DNA of 64,000 nt from Capnocytophaga gingivalis ATCC 33624 (GTDB lineage Bacteria; Bacteroidota; Bacteroidia; Flavobacteriales; Flavobacteriaceae). Both the position numbers and the translations under genes were made by a program. Numbering within the stretch: the first letter of the stretch is position 1; every line of letters starts with the position of its first letter. The notes below the pieces were generated by a model. That model saw only the letters and a list, made by a program, of their open reading frames with translations, searched no databases and was not told the DNA's origin. Where the stretch lies: positions 1 to 64,000 of the forward strand of contig NZ_ACLQ01000034.1 in the NCBI RefSeq assembly GCF_000174755.1, given 5' to 3'. Below, in pieces: positions 1 to 9,250 of the stretch.

Positions 1-292
1 AACGAATAGGAGGGAGTCCTTTTTCATCTTTTCGTATCTTATGCTGTCCAATGATATTGACCACCCATATAAGCTCTTCCACTTGTACAAACTGGACAGC
101 ACCTAAGGCGAAGCCATCTTTCTCTTGATACCACTTTCGATATTGCTCTTCAGGAGCTTTCCATCGCTTGAATAGAGCAAGGACAAAGCCTTTTCCCCAG
201 CCTCCTATATCATTGCATATATGTGTGATAATGATATTTCCCTCACTTTGAGGTAGGGTAGCATCAGCTTTTATGTATTCTATTTCAGTCAT
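1..292 (-). CDS. Macrodomain (ADP-ribose-binding) protein, partial
   Basis: The minus-strand frame opens with ATG at 292-290 and runs off the window edge, so only about the first 97 residues are visible. The segment THICNDIGGWGKGF, about residues 23-36, is the ADP-ribose-binding loop region of small macrodomain proteins (Appr-1-p processing family). Such proteins bind ADP-ribose or remove it from its derivatives in the cytoplasm. The start overlaps the menD stop as ATGA, which implies translational coupling at the end of the prfC-DUF4197-menD operon. The family assignment is from remembered motifs. Substrate and catalytic activity cannot be judged, and the C-terminal half is missing. Confidence 0.75.
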   Translation of the reverse strand, partial: MTEIEYIKADATLPQSEGNIIITHICNDIGGWGKGFVLALFKRWKAPEEQYRKWYQEKDGFALGAVQFVQVEELIWVVNIIGQHKIRKDEKGLPPIR

Positions 293-1953
293 GATAAAGT
301 GTTAAAATAATCTTTGAGTATGGTATCATTGAGCATTCGAGGAGTAAAAACCTCCAAGAGGATAGGATTTTCATGATCAGAAAAGAGTATTTTTAAGCCT
401 TCAGTAAGGGATTCTTTGTTTTCTGCTTGTAGGTAAGTAATCCCATACATACGACAGAGATACTCAGCGGTAAGAGAGTGAGTTGTTTCTTGAAAAGTCT
501 CAAAGAAAGACGTTTCCTTATCTGTTGGTAAGATGCGGAAGATGCCCCCACCCCCATTGTTTACGATGATGATTTTTAGGGTTTTAGGAATATAGTTGCA
601 CCATAAAGCATTGCTATTGTAGAAAAAACTTAAATCGCCTGTAATCAATAAAGTAGGTAAGGATTGTACCACACTAGCGCCTATGGCAGTGGAAGTACTG
701 CCATCGATTCCGCTAGTACCACGATTGCAAAAGATTTCCCATCCGTCCTTGGCGGGGAAAAGTTGCACATAGCGAATAGGGGCACTATTACTAATTTGTA
801 TATGATAGGGAGTAGGGATTTGCTCAAGAATAGCTTGATATACGGCCATATCCGAGAAAGGGATTTGAGCTAAGAAAGCAGAACGCTTGGCAAGAGTTTC
901 CTTATAGATAGGTAGCCAAACACCCTTGTAATCAAAGCTAACAAGAGGAAGCTCAGGGGTGACAGCCTCTAAGAAAGTATTAATATCCGTTTTGAAATGA
1001 TGGGTAAGGGCAAAAAAAGTATCATAGCCCACCTGCTCATCTATATAATAGTGAGCTCTGGGAGGGTACTGGCGTAAAAACTCTTTTATTTTCTTAGAAA
1101 CCACCATCCCCCCTATAGAGATAAGCACATCAGGCTGCAATAGTTCTTGGAGATTTCTCTTTTGTATAGGAGAAAGGAAAGTATCAATCATCCCAACAAA
1201 CGATTCCGCTACTACATTAGCCGTACTTTCGGTAAGGACTAAGATAGAAGGATCCTTCTGGAGCCAATCGATCCATTTTTGAGCCATAGCATCAGGAGGC
1301 AATACTCCTATGAGTACCATTTTCTTAGGGTAGATCCAGTCTTTGGTGAATTGGAGTAATTTTTCACAATTTAGGGGTATTTGTTTTTTTATTCCTATCT
1401 CATTGTGAAAAGTCACTGTAGGAGCGGGTAGGGTTCGGTATAGAGGCTCTTCAAAAGGAGCGTTGATATGTACAGGCAAGAGTTTGAGAGCAGCGGTATT
1501 CAGCGCCTCATTGAGCAGATATTCGTTGAAGGAAAGCGCCTTATTCTCCTCAGATAGATTGGCATTGTAAGCGGTATGAGCCGCTAGAGCATGAGGCTGA
1601 TGAATGGTTTGTCCATCGCCTATATCTATTTTGGAGGCAGGACGGTCGGCACTAATGACCACTAAAGGGATATTACTGTAAAAGGCCTCACTTACCGCAG
1701 GATAATAGTTGAGCAATGCTGAACCAGAGGTACAGGCCACTACTACTGGTTCTCTGAGCTGTTGGGCTAAGCCTAGGGCAAAGAAGGCCGCACAGCGCTC
1801 ATCCACTATACTATAAGTGGTGAAAAAAGCATCACTGGCAAAGCCAATAGTCAGTGGAGCATTGCGTGAACCAGGGGAGAGGACTATATGTCGGATACCT
1901 TTTGCCTTGCAGGCAAGGAGTATCTGTTGGGCTAAGGGAATCTCGGGAAACAA
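289..1953 (-). CDS. menD: MenD, SEPHCHC synthase (menaquinone biosynthesis)
   Basis: ThDP-dependent enzyme that joins isochorismate and 2-oxoglutarate to give SEPHCHC, an early cytoplasmic step of menaquinone synthesis. Visible motifs are SPGSRNAPLTIGF near the N-terminus, the DERCAAFFALGLAQQ segment with the conserved Glu, and the ThDP/metal motif from GDLSFF to NNGGGGIF near the C-terminus. The longest frame starts with ATG at 2022, but its first 23 residues are encoded by a palindromic intergenic repeat and look unlike MenD. I prefer the TTG at 1953-1951, giving MFPEIPLAQ and about 554 residues, close to flavobacterial MenD proteins as I remember them. The gene follows the DUF4197 lipoprotein and overlaps the macrodomain start by four bases. 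The product is secure; the start is inferred. Confidence 0.93.
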   Translation of the reverse strand: MFPEIPLAQQILLACKAKGIRHIVLSPGSRNAPLTIGFASDAFFTTYSIVDERCAAFFALGLAQQLREPVVVACTSGSALLNYYPAVSEAFYSNIPLVVISADRPASKIDIGDGQTIHQPHALAAHTAYNANLSEENKALSFNEYLLNEALNTAALKLLPVHINAPFEEPLYRTLPAPTVTFHNEIGIKKQIPLNCEKLLQFTKDWIYPKKMVLIGVLPPDAMAQKWIDWLQKDPSILVLTESTANVVAESFVGMIDTFLSPIQKRNLQELLQPDVLISIGGMVVSKKIKEFLRQYPPRAHYYIDEQVGYDTFFALTHHFKTDINTFLEAVTPELPLVSFDYKGVWLPIYKETLAKRSAFLAQIPFSDMAVYQAILEQIPTPYHIQISNSAPIRYVQLFPAKDGWEIFCNRGTSGIDGSTSTAIGASVVQSLPTLLITGDLSFFYNSNALWCNYIPKTLKIIIVNNGGGGIFRILPTDKETSFFETFQETTHSLTAEYLCRMYGITYLQAENKESLTEGLKILFSDHENPILLEVFTPRMLNDTILKDYFNTLS

Positions 1954-1965
1954 AACGAAAATAAA

Positions 1966-2033
1966 TTGAGTGAAAAAATCAAGAGTGAAAAATGAAGAGT
2001 GAAAAAGTGAAAATTTTTTCACTTTTCACTCTT
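1966..2033. repeat. GAGTGAAAAAT-type short repeat with hairpin
   Basis: Several degenerate copies of GAGTGAAAAAT lie between the DUF4197 gene and menD. At about 1996-2032, AGAGTGAAAAAGTGAAAA is followed by its near-perfect reverse complement, so the transcript can form a long AT-rich hairpin. The same unit appears at 56074-56110. It may act as an intercistronic terminator or processing site, but no function is shown. Confidence 0.65.
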
Positions 2034-2042
2034 TACTTGTGT

Positions 2043-2744
2043 TTATTGTTTAGCAAAAACTTTTTGTAATAAAGGTGTCGTTCTTGAGCTGATATTAGTA
2101 CGTATATCCTCCTCTTTTTGAGCAATTTGTAAGAAAAGTCCATCGATAGCCTTTTCAGTCACATAGCTTGTGAGGTTAGGTTCCACTTTGGTTACCAAAG
2201 GAATGGAGTTATACTTAGTAATGATATTGTTCCATACCTGATCAGCACCTACTTTGCTTAGAGAGGCTTCAATTTTAGGAGAGAAAGCCTGTACTAAAGA
2301 TTGAGTAGTGGTATTTTTCAGATACTCAGTAGCGGCATTTTTTCCGCCAGTAAGGATGGCTGTAGCATCGGAGAAAGAAAGATTCTTTACAGCATTAATA
2401 AAGATAGGTTTTGCCTGAGTTACTGCATCCTCAGCAGCACGGTTCAGTAGCTTTACTCCCTCATCGGCAAGGCTTCCCAGCCCAATGCTTCTTAGGGTCT
2501 TGTCCACCTTTTGGAGTGGTTCAGGGAAAAGAATTTTGGCCAAAGAACTGCCATAATAACCATCTTTTTGGCTAAGCAAATCCACTCCTTGGGAGATACC
2601 TAGTTCCAAGGCTTGTTTGAGTCCATTAGAAATATCTAAAGAGGACAAAGCTCCTGTTTGTTGAGTGTTGTTCATAATAGACTGCAAGTCAGCGCAGCTA
2701 TTGAGGCAGAAAAGACTGCTTACTAATAAAACAATTTTTTTCAT
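2043..2744 (-). CDS. DUF4197-family lipoprotein
   Basis: Protein of 233 residues with a lipoprotein signal peptide: MKKIVLLVSSLFCLNSC, with Cys17 as the likely lipidated residue. The mature part matches my memory of DUF4197, a helical family widespread in Bacteroidota and Proteobacteria with no assigned function. The segment LLSQKDGYYGSSLAKILFPE is typical of the family. It is probably anchored in the envelope, on the periplasmic side. The gene lies 40 bases after prfC and about 90 before the preferred menD start, so it is probably cotranscribed with them. Nothing in the sequence ties it mechanistically to menaquinone synthesis. Confidence 0.8.
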   Translation of the reverse strand: MKKIVLLVSSLFCLNSCADLQSIMNNTQQTGALSSLDISNGLKQALELGISQGVDLLSQKDGYYGSSLAKILFPEPLQKVDKTLRSIGLGSLADEGVKLLNRAAEDAVTQAKPIFINAVKNLSFSDATAILTGGKNAATEYLKNTTTQSLVQAFSPKIEASLSKVGADQVWNNIITKYNSIPLVTKVEPNLTSYVTEKAIDGLFLQIAQKEEDIRTNISSRTTPLLQKVFAKQ

Positions 2745-2784
2745 TTTTTTATTTTTTAAGGTTTAAGGTGTTAGAGTCCAATTA

Positions 2785-4380
2785 CTACTTATCAAACTCA
2801 CTAGTGAAGTGTAGCTTGAGTTGAGGATATTTTTGTTTGACCATTTCGATAGAGAAAGCGGAATCGGCCAAGAAGACCAATTGTCCCTGTTTATCACGAG
2901 CCAAGTACTTTTGTTTTACGCGGAGGAAGTCGAGATAATCAGGGTCTTTGGGGTTTTCAGGTTCTTCGACCCAACAAGCCTTGAAAATAGGGAAATTCTC
3001 ATAACTACACTTGGCCCCATATTCGTGTTCCAAGCGGTACTGGATCACCTCATACTGGAGCGCTCCTACGGTACCAATGACTTTTCTTCCGTTGAAGTCC
3101 AAGGTAAAGAGCTGTGCTACCCCTTCGTCCATAAGTTGGTCAATTCCTTTCTCCAACTGTTTGGACTTGAGCGGATCGGCATTGTTGATATATCGGAAAT
3201 GCTCAGGAGAGAAGCTTGGAATACCCTTGAAATGCAACACTTCCCCCTCGGTAAGGGTGTCCCCAATCTTGAAATTGCCGGTATCGTGTAGCCCAACAAT
3301 GTCTCCAGCGTAGGAAATATCCACAACCTCTTTCTTTTCAGCAAAGAAAGCATTAGGGCTGGAGAACTTGAGTTTTTTGCCCAAACGTGTATGTAGGTAA
3401 GGTTTATTGCGCTCAAAAGTACCCGATACGATTTTGACAAAAGCCAAGCGGTCACGGTGGTTGGGGTCCATATTGGCATGTATCTTGAATACAAAGCCTG
3501 TAAAACCCTTCTCATTGGGCTGTACTATCCGTACATCGCTAGCCTTGGGTAGGGGAGAGGGAGCTATTTCTACAAAACAATCCAAGAGTTCTCTTACTCC
3601 AAAGTTGTTCAGAGCAGAGCCAAAGAAAACAGGCTGTTGGGTGCCATTGAGATAGGCTTGGCGATCGAAGGAAGGGTAAACCTCATAAACCAGTTCCAAG
3701 TCTTCACGTAGGCGCTGTGCGGATTGAGAGGAGATAAGCTCCTCCAGTTCAGGGCTGGAGACGTCATCAAAAGCAATAGTTTCCTCGATATTCTTGCGGC
3801 TATCTCCAGAGAAGAGATTGATGTTCTTCTCCCATATATTATAGATTCCCTTGAAGTCGTATCCCATTCCGATAGGGAAGCTCAAGGGAGTTACACGAAG
3901 CCCTAGCTTCTGTTCCACTTCGTCCAAGAGATCAAAGGCGTCCTTACCTTCGCGGTCGAGCTTATTGATAAAAACAATCATAGGAATATTGCGCATGCGA
4001 CATACCTCTACGAGTTTTTCTGTTTGTTCCTCAACCCCTTTGGCCACATCGATCACTACGATGACACTATCCACAGCAGTAAGCGTACGGAAGGTATCCT
4101 CGGCGAAGTCCTTGTGACCGGGGGTATCCAAGATGTTTATCTTATGATCTTTGTAAGTGAAAGCCAAGACAGAGGTAGCCACAGAGATTCCCCTTTGGCG
4201 CTCTATTTCCATAAAGTCAGAAGTAGCTCCTTTCTTGATCTTGTTGGACTTGACTGCTCCCGCTTCCTGGATAGCTCCCCCGAAGAGGAGCAGCTTCTCG
4301 GTCAGGGTTGTTTTTCCCGCATCAGGGTGCGAGATGATGCCGAAAGTACGGCGCTTGCTAATTTCTTGTTCTAAGGACAC
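2785..4380 (-). CDS. prfC: Peptide chain release factor 3 (RF3)
   Basis: A translational GTPase of 531 residues that recycles RF1 and RF2 from the ribosome after termination. The G1 motif is visible as HPDAGKTTLTE (about residues 18-28), followed by DTPGHKDF (G3) and NKLDRE (G4). The C-terminal part contains FVFKIHANMDPNHRDR and GALQYEVIQYRLEHEYGA, characteristic of RF3 as opposed to EF-G. The length matches the family. It appears to be first in the operon leading to DUF4197 and menD. The upstream DNA is repeat-rich and I could not find a convincing promoter there. Confidence 0.96.
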   Translation of the reverse strand: MSLEQEISKRRTFGIISHPDAGKTTLTEKLLLFGGAIQEAGAVKSNKIKKGATSDFMEIERQRGISVATSVLAFTYKDHKINILDTPGHKDFAEDTFRTLTAVDSVIVVIDVAKGVEEQTEKLVEVCRMRNIPMIVFINKLDREGKDAFDLLDEVEQKLGLRVTPLSFPIGMGYDFKGIYNIWEKNINLFSGDSRKNIEETIAFDDVSSPELEELISSQSAQRLREDLELVYEVYPSFDRQAYLNGTQQPVFFGSALNNFGVRELLDCFVEIAPSPLPKASDVRIVQPNEKGFTGFVFKIHANMDPNHRDRLAFVKIVSGTFERNKPYLHTRLGKKLKFSSPNAFFAEKKEVVDISYAGDIVGLHDTGNFKIGDTLTEGEVLHFKGIPSFSPEHFRYINNADPLKSKQLEKGIDQLMDEGVAQLFTLDFNGRKVIGTVGALQYEVIQYRLEHEYGAKCSYENFPIFKACWVEEPENPKDPDYLDFLRVKQKYLARDKQGQLVFLADSAFSIEMVKQKYPQLKLHFTSEFDK

Positions 4381-4384
4381 TTTT

Positions 4385-4500
4385 TAATTGTCAATTATTA
4401 ATTATTAATTTTCAGTTGTCAGTTGTCAGTTGTCAGTGATCAGAGGTCAGTTGTTAGTTTTTACAAGAATTAATCATTAACCATTAATCATTAATCATTA
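4385..4500. repeat. Degenerate tandem repeats (TTGTCAG and TTAATCA units)
   Basis: The dcp-prfC gap is filled by repeated short words. TTGTCAG recurs in tandem (CAGTTGTCAGTTGTCAGT, then GTGATCAGAGGTCAG), followed by CATTAACCATTAATCATTAA-like units that run into the last codons of dcp. It belongs to the class of intergenic repeats seen at 16808, 37960, 50811, 53695 and elsewhere in the window. No coding potential is seen. Confidence 0.7.
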
Positions 4501-6430
4501 GTTTCATCATTTCTTGATAGTCCATAGTATTTCCTCTGGAGAGGATTAGTGATCGGAAGCGATCCCCATTCTGGCGCGTAAGACCTCCGTGTGACTCGAA
4601 CCAGTGATAGGTATCTTCGGCTAATATCTCTGAATACTGATATGCATAATAGCCTGCGGCATAGCCCCCACCAAAGATATGAGAGAAATAGAATGAACGA
4701 TAACGTACAGGGACTTCCTTAGGGAAACGCTTAATAGCCTCATTCTCAAAAGCAGCCACCTCGGTAACTTGAGCCGAGGCAGGAAGGGTATGCCACTGCA
4801 TATCCAAATAAGCAGAAGACAAGACCTCACAAAAAGCATACCCACGATTGAAGTCGCGAGAAGCCTTTAACTTCTCTATCAGTGAAGGGGTGATGACTTC
4901 CTGCGAAAGATAATGGCGAGCATAGTGAGGGAGTACTTCGGGGTGGAGTGCCCAATACTCATTGAACTGAGAAGGAAATTCTACAAAATCTCTAGCTACA
5001 GCAGTACCGGCAAGGGTAGCATATTGTTGCTCGGCAAAGAAAGCATGTAACGCATGGCCAAACTCATGAAAAAGTGTTTCTACCTCAGAGAAGGAAAGTA
5101 GACAAGGAAGCGCCTGAGTAGGAGGAGTATAGTTACATACGTTATATATCACAGGTTTCTGTCCAAAGAGTTTAGAGGGAGTTACTAGCTCACTCATCCA
5201 AGCACCTCCTCGCTTGCTTTCACGAGTATAGAAATCTCCATAATAGAGTCCTAAAGGAGATCCATCGGCCTCAAAGAGTTCATATACAACCACATCAGGG
5301 TGGTATACAGGAAGATCTGTGCGGTGCTTGAAGGTAATTCCATAGAGCTCAGTAGCAGCATGGAAAACCCCTTTTTCCAATACATTGAAAAGTTCAAAAT
5401 AAGGCTTGAGTTGGTTCTCATCCAAGTCGTATTGTGCTTTACGTACCTTTTCAGCATAGTAATCCCAGTTATGAGGTGCTATTTGATCTTTTCCAGAAAA
5501 GTCTTTGAGAAAAGCTACCTCCTTAGCTACTTTTTCAAAGGTAGGCTTTAGGAGTCTTTCAAAGAAATTCATAACCGTCTGGGGAGTTTTGGCTACACTT
5601 TTTTGCAAAGACCATTGCGCATAGTTATCATAACCCAAGAGCGTTGCTTTCTTCTGACGCAACGCGATGATTTCCAATACAATATTTTCAGTAGAGAAAG
5701 CCCCTTGAGAAGCCCTATTCCACGACTGTTGAAAGAGGCGGTGACGCGTTTCTTCCTTTTCCAGCTGAGAGAGCAAAGGCTGCTGAGTGGTATTGGTCAA
5801 GGCGATTTTCCAAGAACCATCTTCCTGAAGAAGCATTTTTTGCTCCTCAGGAGAAAGTCCAACTAAGTCTTCTTCTTTTTCTATAGAAAGAGCTGCCTGG
5901 TGGCGTGCTTGTAAGGTATTATAGTTAAAATCATTTTCCAGAGAAGCTAAGCGGTTATTAATCTCTTTGAGGGCTTCTTTCTTCTCAGGAGAAAGGTTAG
6001 CCCCTCGTAGGGAGAAAAGATCATAATAGTGTTCCAAGAGTTTAAGGGACTCGCTATCGAGTGACAGTGAGGCGCGTTGTTGATACAATACCTCTATACG
6101 CTCAAAAAGCTTGTCATTGAGATAGATGCTATCTTCATTGGCCGCCAATAGGGGTAAGATCTCTTTTTCGGTTTGTTGCAATACTTCATTAGTATCAGCT
6201 CCTGCAAGGGCAAAAAAAAGATTAGCTACACGTAGCAGTGCTTCTCCACTTTTTTCCAAGGAAAGGACAGTATTGTCAAAGCTTGGTGGAGCTGTTTGCT
6301 GAACAATAGCCGTAATAGCCTGCTGTTGTAGGGCCATAGCCTCAAGTAATGCAGGAGCAAAATCCTCACTTTTTATTTGAGAGAAATAAGGAGCTTGGTA
6401 AGGCAGTGCCGTTTTTTCTAATAAAGACAT
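4484..6430 (-). CDS. dcp: M3-family zinc peptidase (peptidyl-dipeptidase Dcp type)
   Basis: Metallopeptidase of 648 residues. The zinc motif HEFGH is at about residues 455-459, with the third ligand Glu in FVEFPSQ near residue 484. FYTRESKRGGAWMSELV and FSHIFGGGYAAGYYAYQYSE are further M3A signatures. The enzyme removes C-terminal dipeptides from short peptides. No signal peptide is visible, so it is probably cytoplasmic and works in peptide turnover. The length and GGAWM segment fit Dcp better than oligopeptidase A, but the split between the two is a judgement. It is transcribed alone, ahead of the repeat-filled gap before prfC. Confidence 0.9.
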   Translation of the reverse strand: MSLLEKTALPYQAPYFSQIKSEDFAPALLEAMALQQQAITAIVQQTAPPSFDNTVLSLEKSGEALLRVANLFFALAGADTNEVLQQTEKEILPLLAANEDSIYLNDKLFERIEVLYQQRASLSLDSESLKLLEHYYDLFSLRGANLSPEKKEALKEINNRLASLENDFNYNTLQARHQAALSIEKEEDLVGLSPEEQKMLLQEDGSWKIALTNTTQQPLLSQLEKEETRHRLFQQSWNRASQGAFSTENIVLEIIALRQKKATLLGYDNYAQWSLQKSVAKTPQTVMNFFERLLKPTFEKVAKEVAFLKDFSGKDQIAPHNWDYYAEKVRKAQYDLDENQLKPYFELFNVLEKGVFHAATELYGITFKHRTDLPVYHPDVVVYELFEADGSPLGLYYGDFYTRESKRGGAWMSELVTPSKLFGQKPVIYNVCNYTPPTQALPCLLSFSEVETLFHEFGHALHAFFAEQQYATLAGTAVARDFVEFPSQFNEYWALHPEVLPHYARHYLSQEVITPSLIEKLKASRDFNRGYAFCEVLSSAYLDMQWHTLPASAQVTEVAAFENEAIKRFPKEVPVRYRSFYFSHIFGGGYAAGYYAYQYSEILAEDTYHWFESHGGLTRQNGDRFRSLILSRGNTMDYQEMMKLMIND

Positions 6431-6832
6431 TTGTCAAGTTTTGAGTTATTTATTATGGAAATCAAAAAAACAAGTGAACCTTATTTCATTATTCACTATT
6501 TACTAATTTTGTTTTTTCACTTCTCATAAACCTTTTGCCATATCAAAAATTGTACCAAAAAAATAGTTATAAGGTAAATATATTTATTTAACATTTATTT
6601 TACATATATAGAAGAGAATAAGATAAAAAATATTGTTTATTTAACTAATTCAGTTTCAGCTATAATAAAAAAATATTTTAGAAAAAATGAAAAAAAGTAT
6701 TTTTCTTTTTGTGTAATCCAAGGGAAAAGTGTATCTTTGTCCTTGTTTAAGAGGATAAAATGGAGGGATTTGATGGTTGATTTTAATCATAATTATATTG
6801 ATTATCAAATAAGTAAATAATTAATATACAAG
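6431..6832. other. AT-rich intergenic region between divergent dcp and ansB
   Basis: About 400 bases, very AT-rich, with no plausible gene. It must hold promoters for both directions. Only the ansB-side promoter (6708-6739) is clear. Poly-A and poly-T stretches near 6660-6710 resemble an UP-like tract. Confidence 0.6.
6708..6739 (+). promoter_or_regulatory. Bacteroidota-type promoter of ansB
   Basis: TTTG at 6708-6711 and TATCTTTG at 6732-6739, separated by 20 bases, match the Bacteroidota consensus. This gives a leader of about 85 nt before the ATG at 6833. Confidence 0.75.
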
Positions 6833-7888
6833 ATGCGAAAAACATTTAAAAAAATTGCCCTTACATTATTGGTAATGATGTCGGTGGTAGCTTTGGCACA
6901 AAAGCCAAAGGTGCGTATTCTTGCTACAGGAGGGACTATAGCAGGAGTAAGTAAGTCAGCAACAGAAACTAACTACAAAGCAGGGGAACTTGGAATTAAT
7001 CAACTTCTGCAAGCTGTTCCTCAAGTGAGAGATTTGGCTGATGTGTCAGGAGAACAAATTGTAAAAATAGGCTCTCAAGATATGAATGATGACGTATGGC
7101 TCAAATTGGCCAAGCGTATCAATGAGTTGCTCAACAAAGAGGGATATGATGGAGTGGTAATCACCCATGGTACCGATACTATGGAAGAGACTGCTTATTT
7201 TCTGAACCTTACAGTGCACAGTGCTAAGCCAGTAGTATTGGTGGGAGCTATGCGTCCTGCAACAGGTATGAGTGCCGATGGACCTTTGAACCTATACAAT
7301 GCAGTAGCTGTAGCTGCTGATAAGAATGCTCAGGGACGTGGAGTTATGGTATGTATGAACGACCTTGTTCTGGATGCGAAGGATGTAATCAAGAGCAATA
7401 CAACTTCAGTAGACACTTTCAAAGGATCTATCTATGGACCTTTGGCTTATATCCACAATGGGAAAATATTTTTTGGTCGTACCCCTACCAACAAACATAC
7501 CACAGAGTCTCCTTTCTATGTAGACAACCTAAAAGTGCTTCCTAAAGTAGGTATCGTATACAGCTATTCCAATGCATCCGAACTTCCTATGAAAGCTTTT
7601 ATCGATGCTAAGTTCGATGGTATTGTGCATGCTGGAGTAGGAAATGGAAATTTCTATCATACTATTTTTGATTTGGCTGTCAAAGCACAACAAAAAGGTA
7701 TTCAGATAGTACGTTCTTCTCGTGTACCTACTGGAGCTACCACAGAGGATGCTGAAGTAGATGATGCTAAATATCACTTTGTAGCCTCTCAGGGACTTAA
7801 CCCTCAGAAAGCACGTGTACTCCTTATGTTGGCTCTTACCAAAACTAAGGATTGGCAACAAATACAACAGTATTTTAACCAAATGTAA
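6833..7888 (+). CDS. ansB: Type II L-asparaginase, exported
   Basis: Hydrolyses asparagine (and often glutamine) to the acid plus ammonia. A signal peptide covers about residues 1-22 (KIALTLLVMMSVVALAQ), so the enzyme should be periplasmic. The nucleophile Thr35 lies in ATGGTIAG, GSQDM follows, and the second catalytic segment is HGTDTMEET. GAMRPATGMSADGPLNLYNA is also characteristic. The length of 351 residues fits the type II family. It has its own promoter and a strong hairpin after the stop, so it is probably monocistronic. The next gene encodes a carboxylate/amino-acid symporter that could take up the aspartate released; that link is inferred from position only. Confidence 0.95.
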   Translation: MRKTFKKIALTLLVMMSVVALAQKPKVRILATGGTIAGVSKSATETNYKAGELGINQLLQAVPQVRDLADVSGEQIVKIGSQDMNDDVWLKLAKRINELLNKEGYDGVVITHGTDTMEETAYFLNLTVHSAKPVVLVGAMRPATGMSADGPLNLYNAVAVAADKNAQGRGVMVCMNDLVLDAKDVIKSNTTSVDTFKGSIYGPLAYIHNGKIFFGRTPTNKHTTESPFYVDNLKVLPKVGIVYSYSNASELPMKAFIDAKFDGIVHAGVGNGNFYHTIFDLAVKAQQKGIQIVRSSRVPTGATTEDAEVDDAKYHFVASQGLNPQKARVLLMLALTKTKDWQQIQQYFNQM

Positions 7889-7920
7889 CATGTAATAATT
7901 ATGTTTGATTGATATTTTTG

Positions 7921-7967
7921 ATAAGGTAAAAAGTGTAGAGAAAATTCTACGCCCTTTTTACCTTATT
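7921..7967 (+). terminator. Intrinsic terminator after ansB
   Basis: AAGGTAAAAAG at 7923-7933 pairs with CTTTTTACCTT at 7954-7964. An inner GTAGA/TCTAC pair extends the stem, and a T-rich tail follows. Confidence 0.8.
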
Positions 7968-8038
7968 TTATAATTAAAGAGACTTTTGCTGGTGTATAGA
8001 GATAATACAAATGTTAATAATAGCTTACTTTTACCTAA

Positions 8039-9193
8039 ATGAAAAAAATATACAAAAACTTATTATTCAGGGTATTCTGTGGAATTGTATTGGGGATACT
8101 TGTAGGAAAGATAGCCCCAGAGTGGTTCTATAGGATACTACTTACCTTCAAAGGAATCTTTGGGAATTTTTTAGGCTTTGCAATACCCCTGATCATCATG
8201 GGGCTGGTAATGCCCTCTATCAGTGCCTTGGGCAAGAGTGCTGGAAAGATGCTCTTGGTTACGGTAGCTATAGCCTATTCCTTTACCCTTTTCTCGGGTT
8301 TTTCTACCTATTTTGTCTCCGATGCGCTCTTTCCTTCTCTTTTAGAAGGGCAAAAGATGGATGATATAGGAGAAGGCATATTAGCACTTCCTTACTTTAC
8401 TGTTCCTATGCCCCCTGTGATGGATGTGATGACTGCTCTGTTGCTCTCCTTTGTTATAGGTATAGGTCTGTCTATAAGGGAACACTCCGTATTTGTAGAA
8501 GTCATCAAGGAATTTGGAGAGGTTGTCAGTTGGCTAATAGCCAAAGCGATAATCCCTGTATTACCATACTATATCATGAGTATCTTTGCCCAGATCACCT
8601 TTGAGGGTAAGGTAGTGGCTGTGATGGGAGTATTTTTCAAGCTCATAGGAATTCTTTTTGTGATGCATGTGGTGCTACTTCTCCTTCAGTTTGCTATAGC
8701 AGGGAGTATCACCAAAAAGAATCCTATAAAAGCTCTGATGACCATGTTGCCAGCCTATGCAACAGCCTTAGGCACACAGTCCTCGGCAGCGACCATTCCT
8801 ATTACGATGCGTCAGGCGATACAATTAGGCGTATCCGAGCGAGTAGCAGGGTTTGTCATCCCCCTATGTGCCACCATACACCTTTCTGGGAGTACAATGA
8901 AAATCACCGCTTGCGCTATAGCCTTGATGCTTATGGAGGGCATGCCCTTTGATATAGAACTTTTTGCAGGCTTTATTCCAATGCTTGGCATCATTATGAT
9001 CGCAGCTCCAGGAGTACCAGGAGGCGCTATCATGGCTTCCTTAGGAATTCTCTCCTCAATGTTAGGTTTCTCGGAGATACAGCAGGGACTGATGATCGCC
9101 CTATATGTAGCTATGGATAGCTTTGGTACAGCTTGTAATGTGACAGGAGATGGTGCTGTAGCACTTATTGTACAGAAAGTTATAAAAGAATAG
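8039..9193 (+). CDS. Dicarboxylate/amino acid:cation symporter (DAACS family)
   Basis: Membrane protein of 384 residues with about eight hydrophobic segments and re-entrant-loop features of the glutamate transporter fold. ATALGTQSSAATIPITMRQA is the serine-rich hairpin; PLCATIHLSGSTMKI and the late segment GTACNVTGDGAVALIV are the conserved ion/substrate-binding regions. It should move a small acidic or neutral amino acid or dicarboxylate into the cell with Na+ or H+. The substrate cannot be read from the sequence. It is shorter than GltP-type proteins, nearer the SstT/YhjX-like size. It stands alone between the ansB terminator and the kinase promoter. Confidence 0.88.
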   Translation: MKKIYKNLLFRVFCGIVLGILVGKIAPEWFYRILLTFKGIFGNFLGFAIPLIIMGLVMPSISALGKSAGKMLLVTVAIAYSFTLFSGFSTYFVSDALFPSLLEGQKMDDIGEGILALPYFTVPMPPVMDVMTALLLSFVIGIGLSIREHSVFVEVIKEFGEVVSWLIAKAIIPVLPYYIMSIFAQITFEGKVVAVMGVFFKLIGILFVMHVVLLLLQFAIAGSITKKNPIKALMTMLPAYATALGTQSSAATIPITMRQAIQLGVSERVAGFVIPLCATIHLSGSTMKITACAIALMLMEGMPFDIELFAGFIPMLGIIMIAAPGVPGGAIMASLGILSSMLGFSEIQQGLMIALYVAMDSFGTACNVTGDGAVALIVQKVIKE

Positions 9194-9250
9194 TTGTGAG
9201 TTATGAGTTGGGTAGCTGAAAATTCAAAAACTAAAAACACATTAAAAAGA

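Noticed and set aside
4385-4500. CRISPR array
   Set aside because: The units are 6-8 bases, degenerate and without regular spacers. No cas gene is nearby.
7921-7967. Riboswitch or ncRNA in the ansB-symporter gap
   Set aside because: The single stem with a T-rich tail is fully explained as a terminator.
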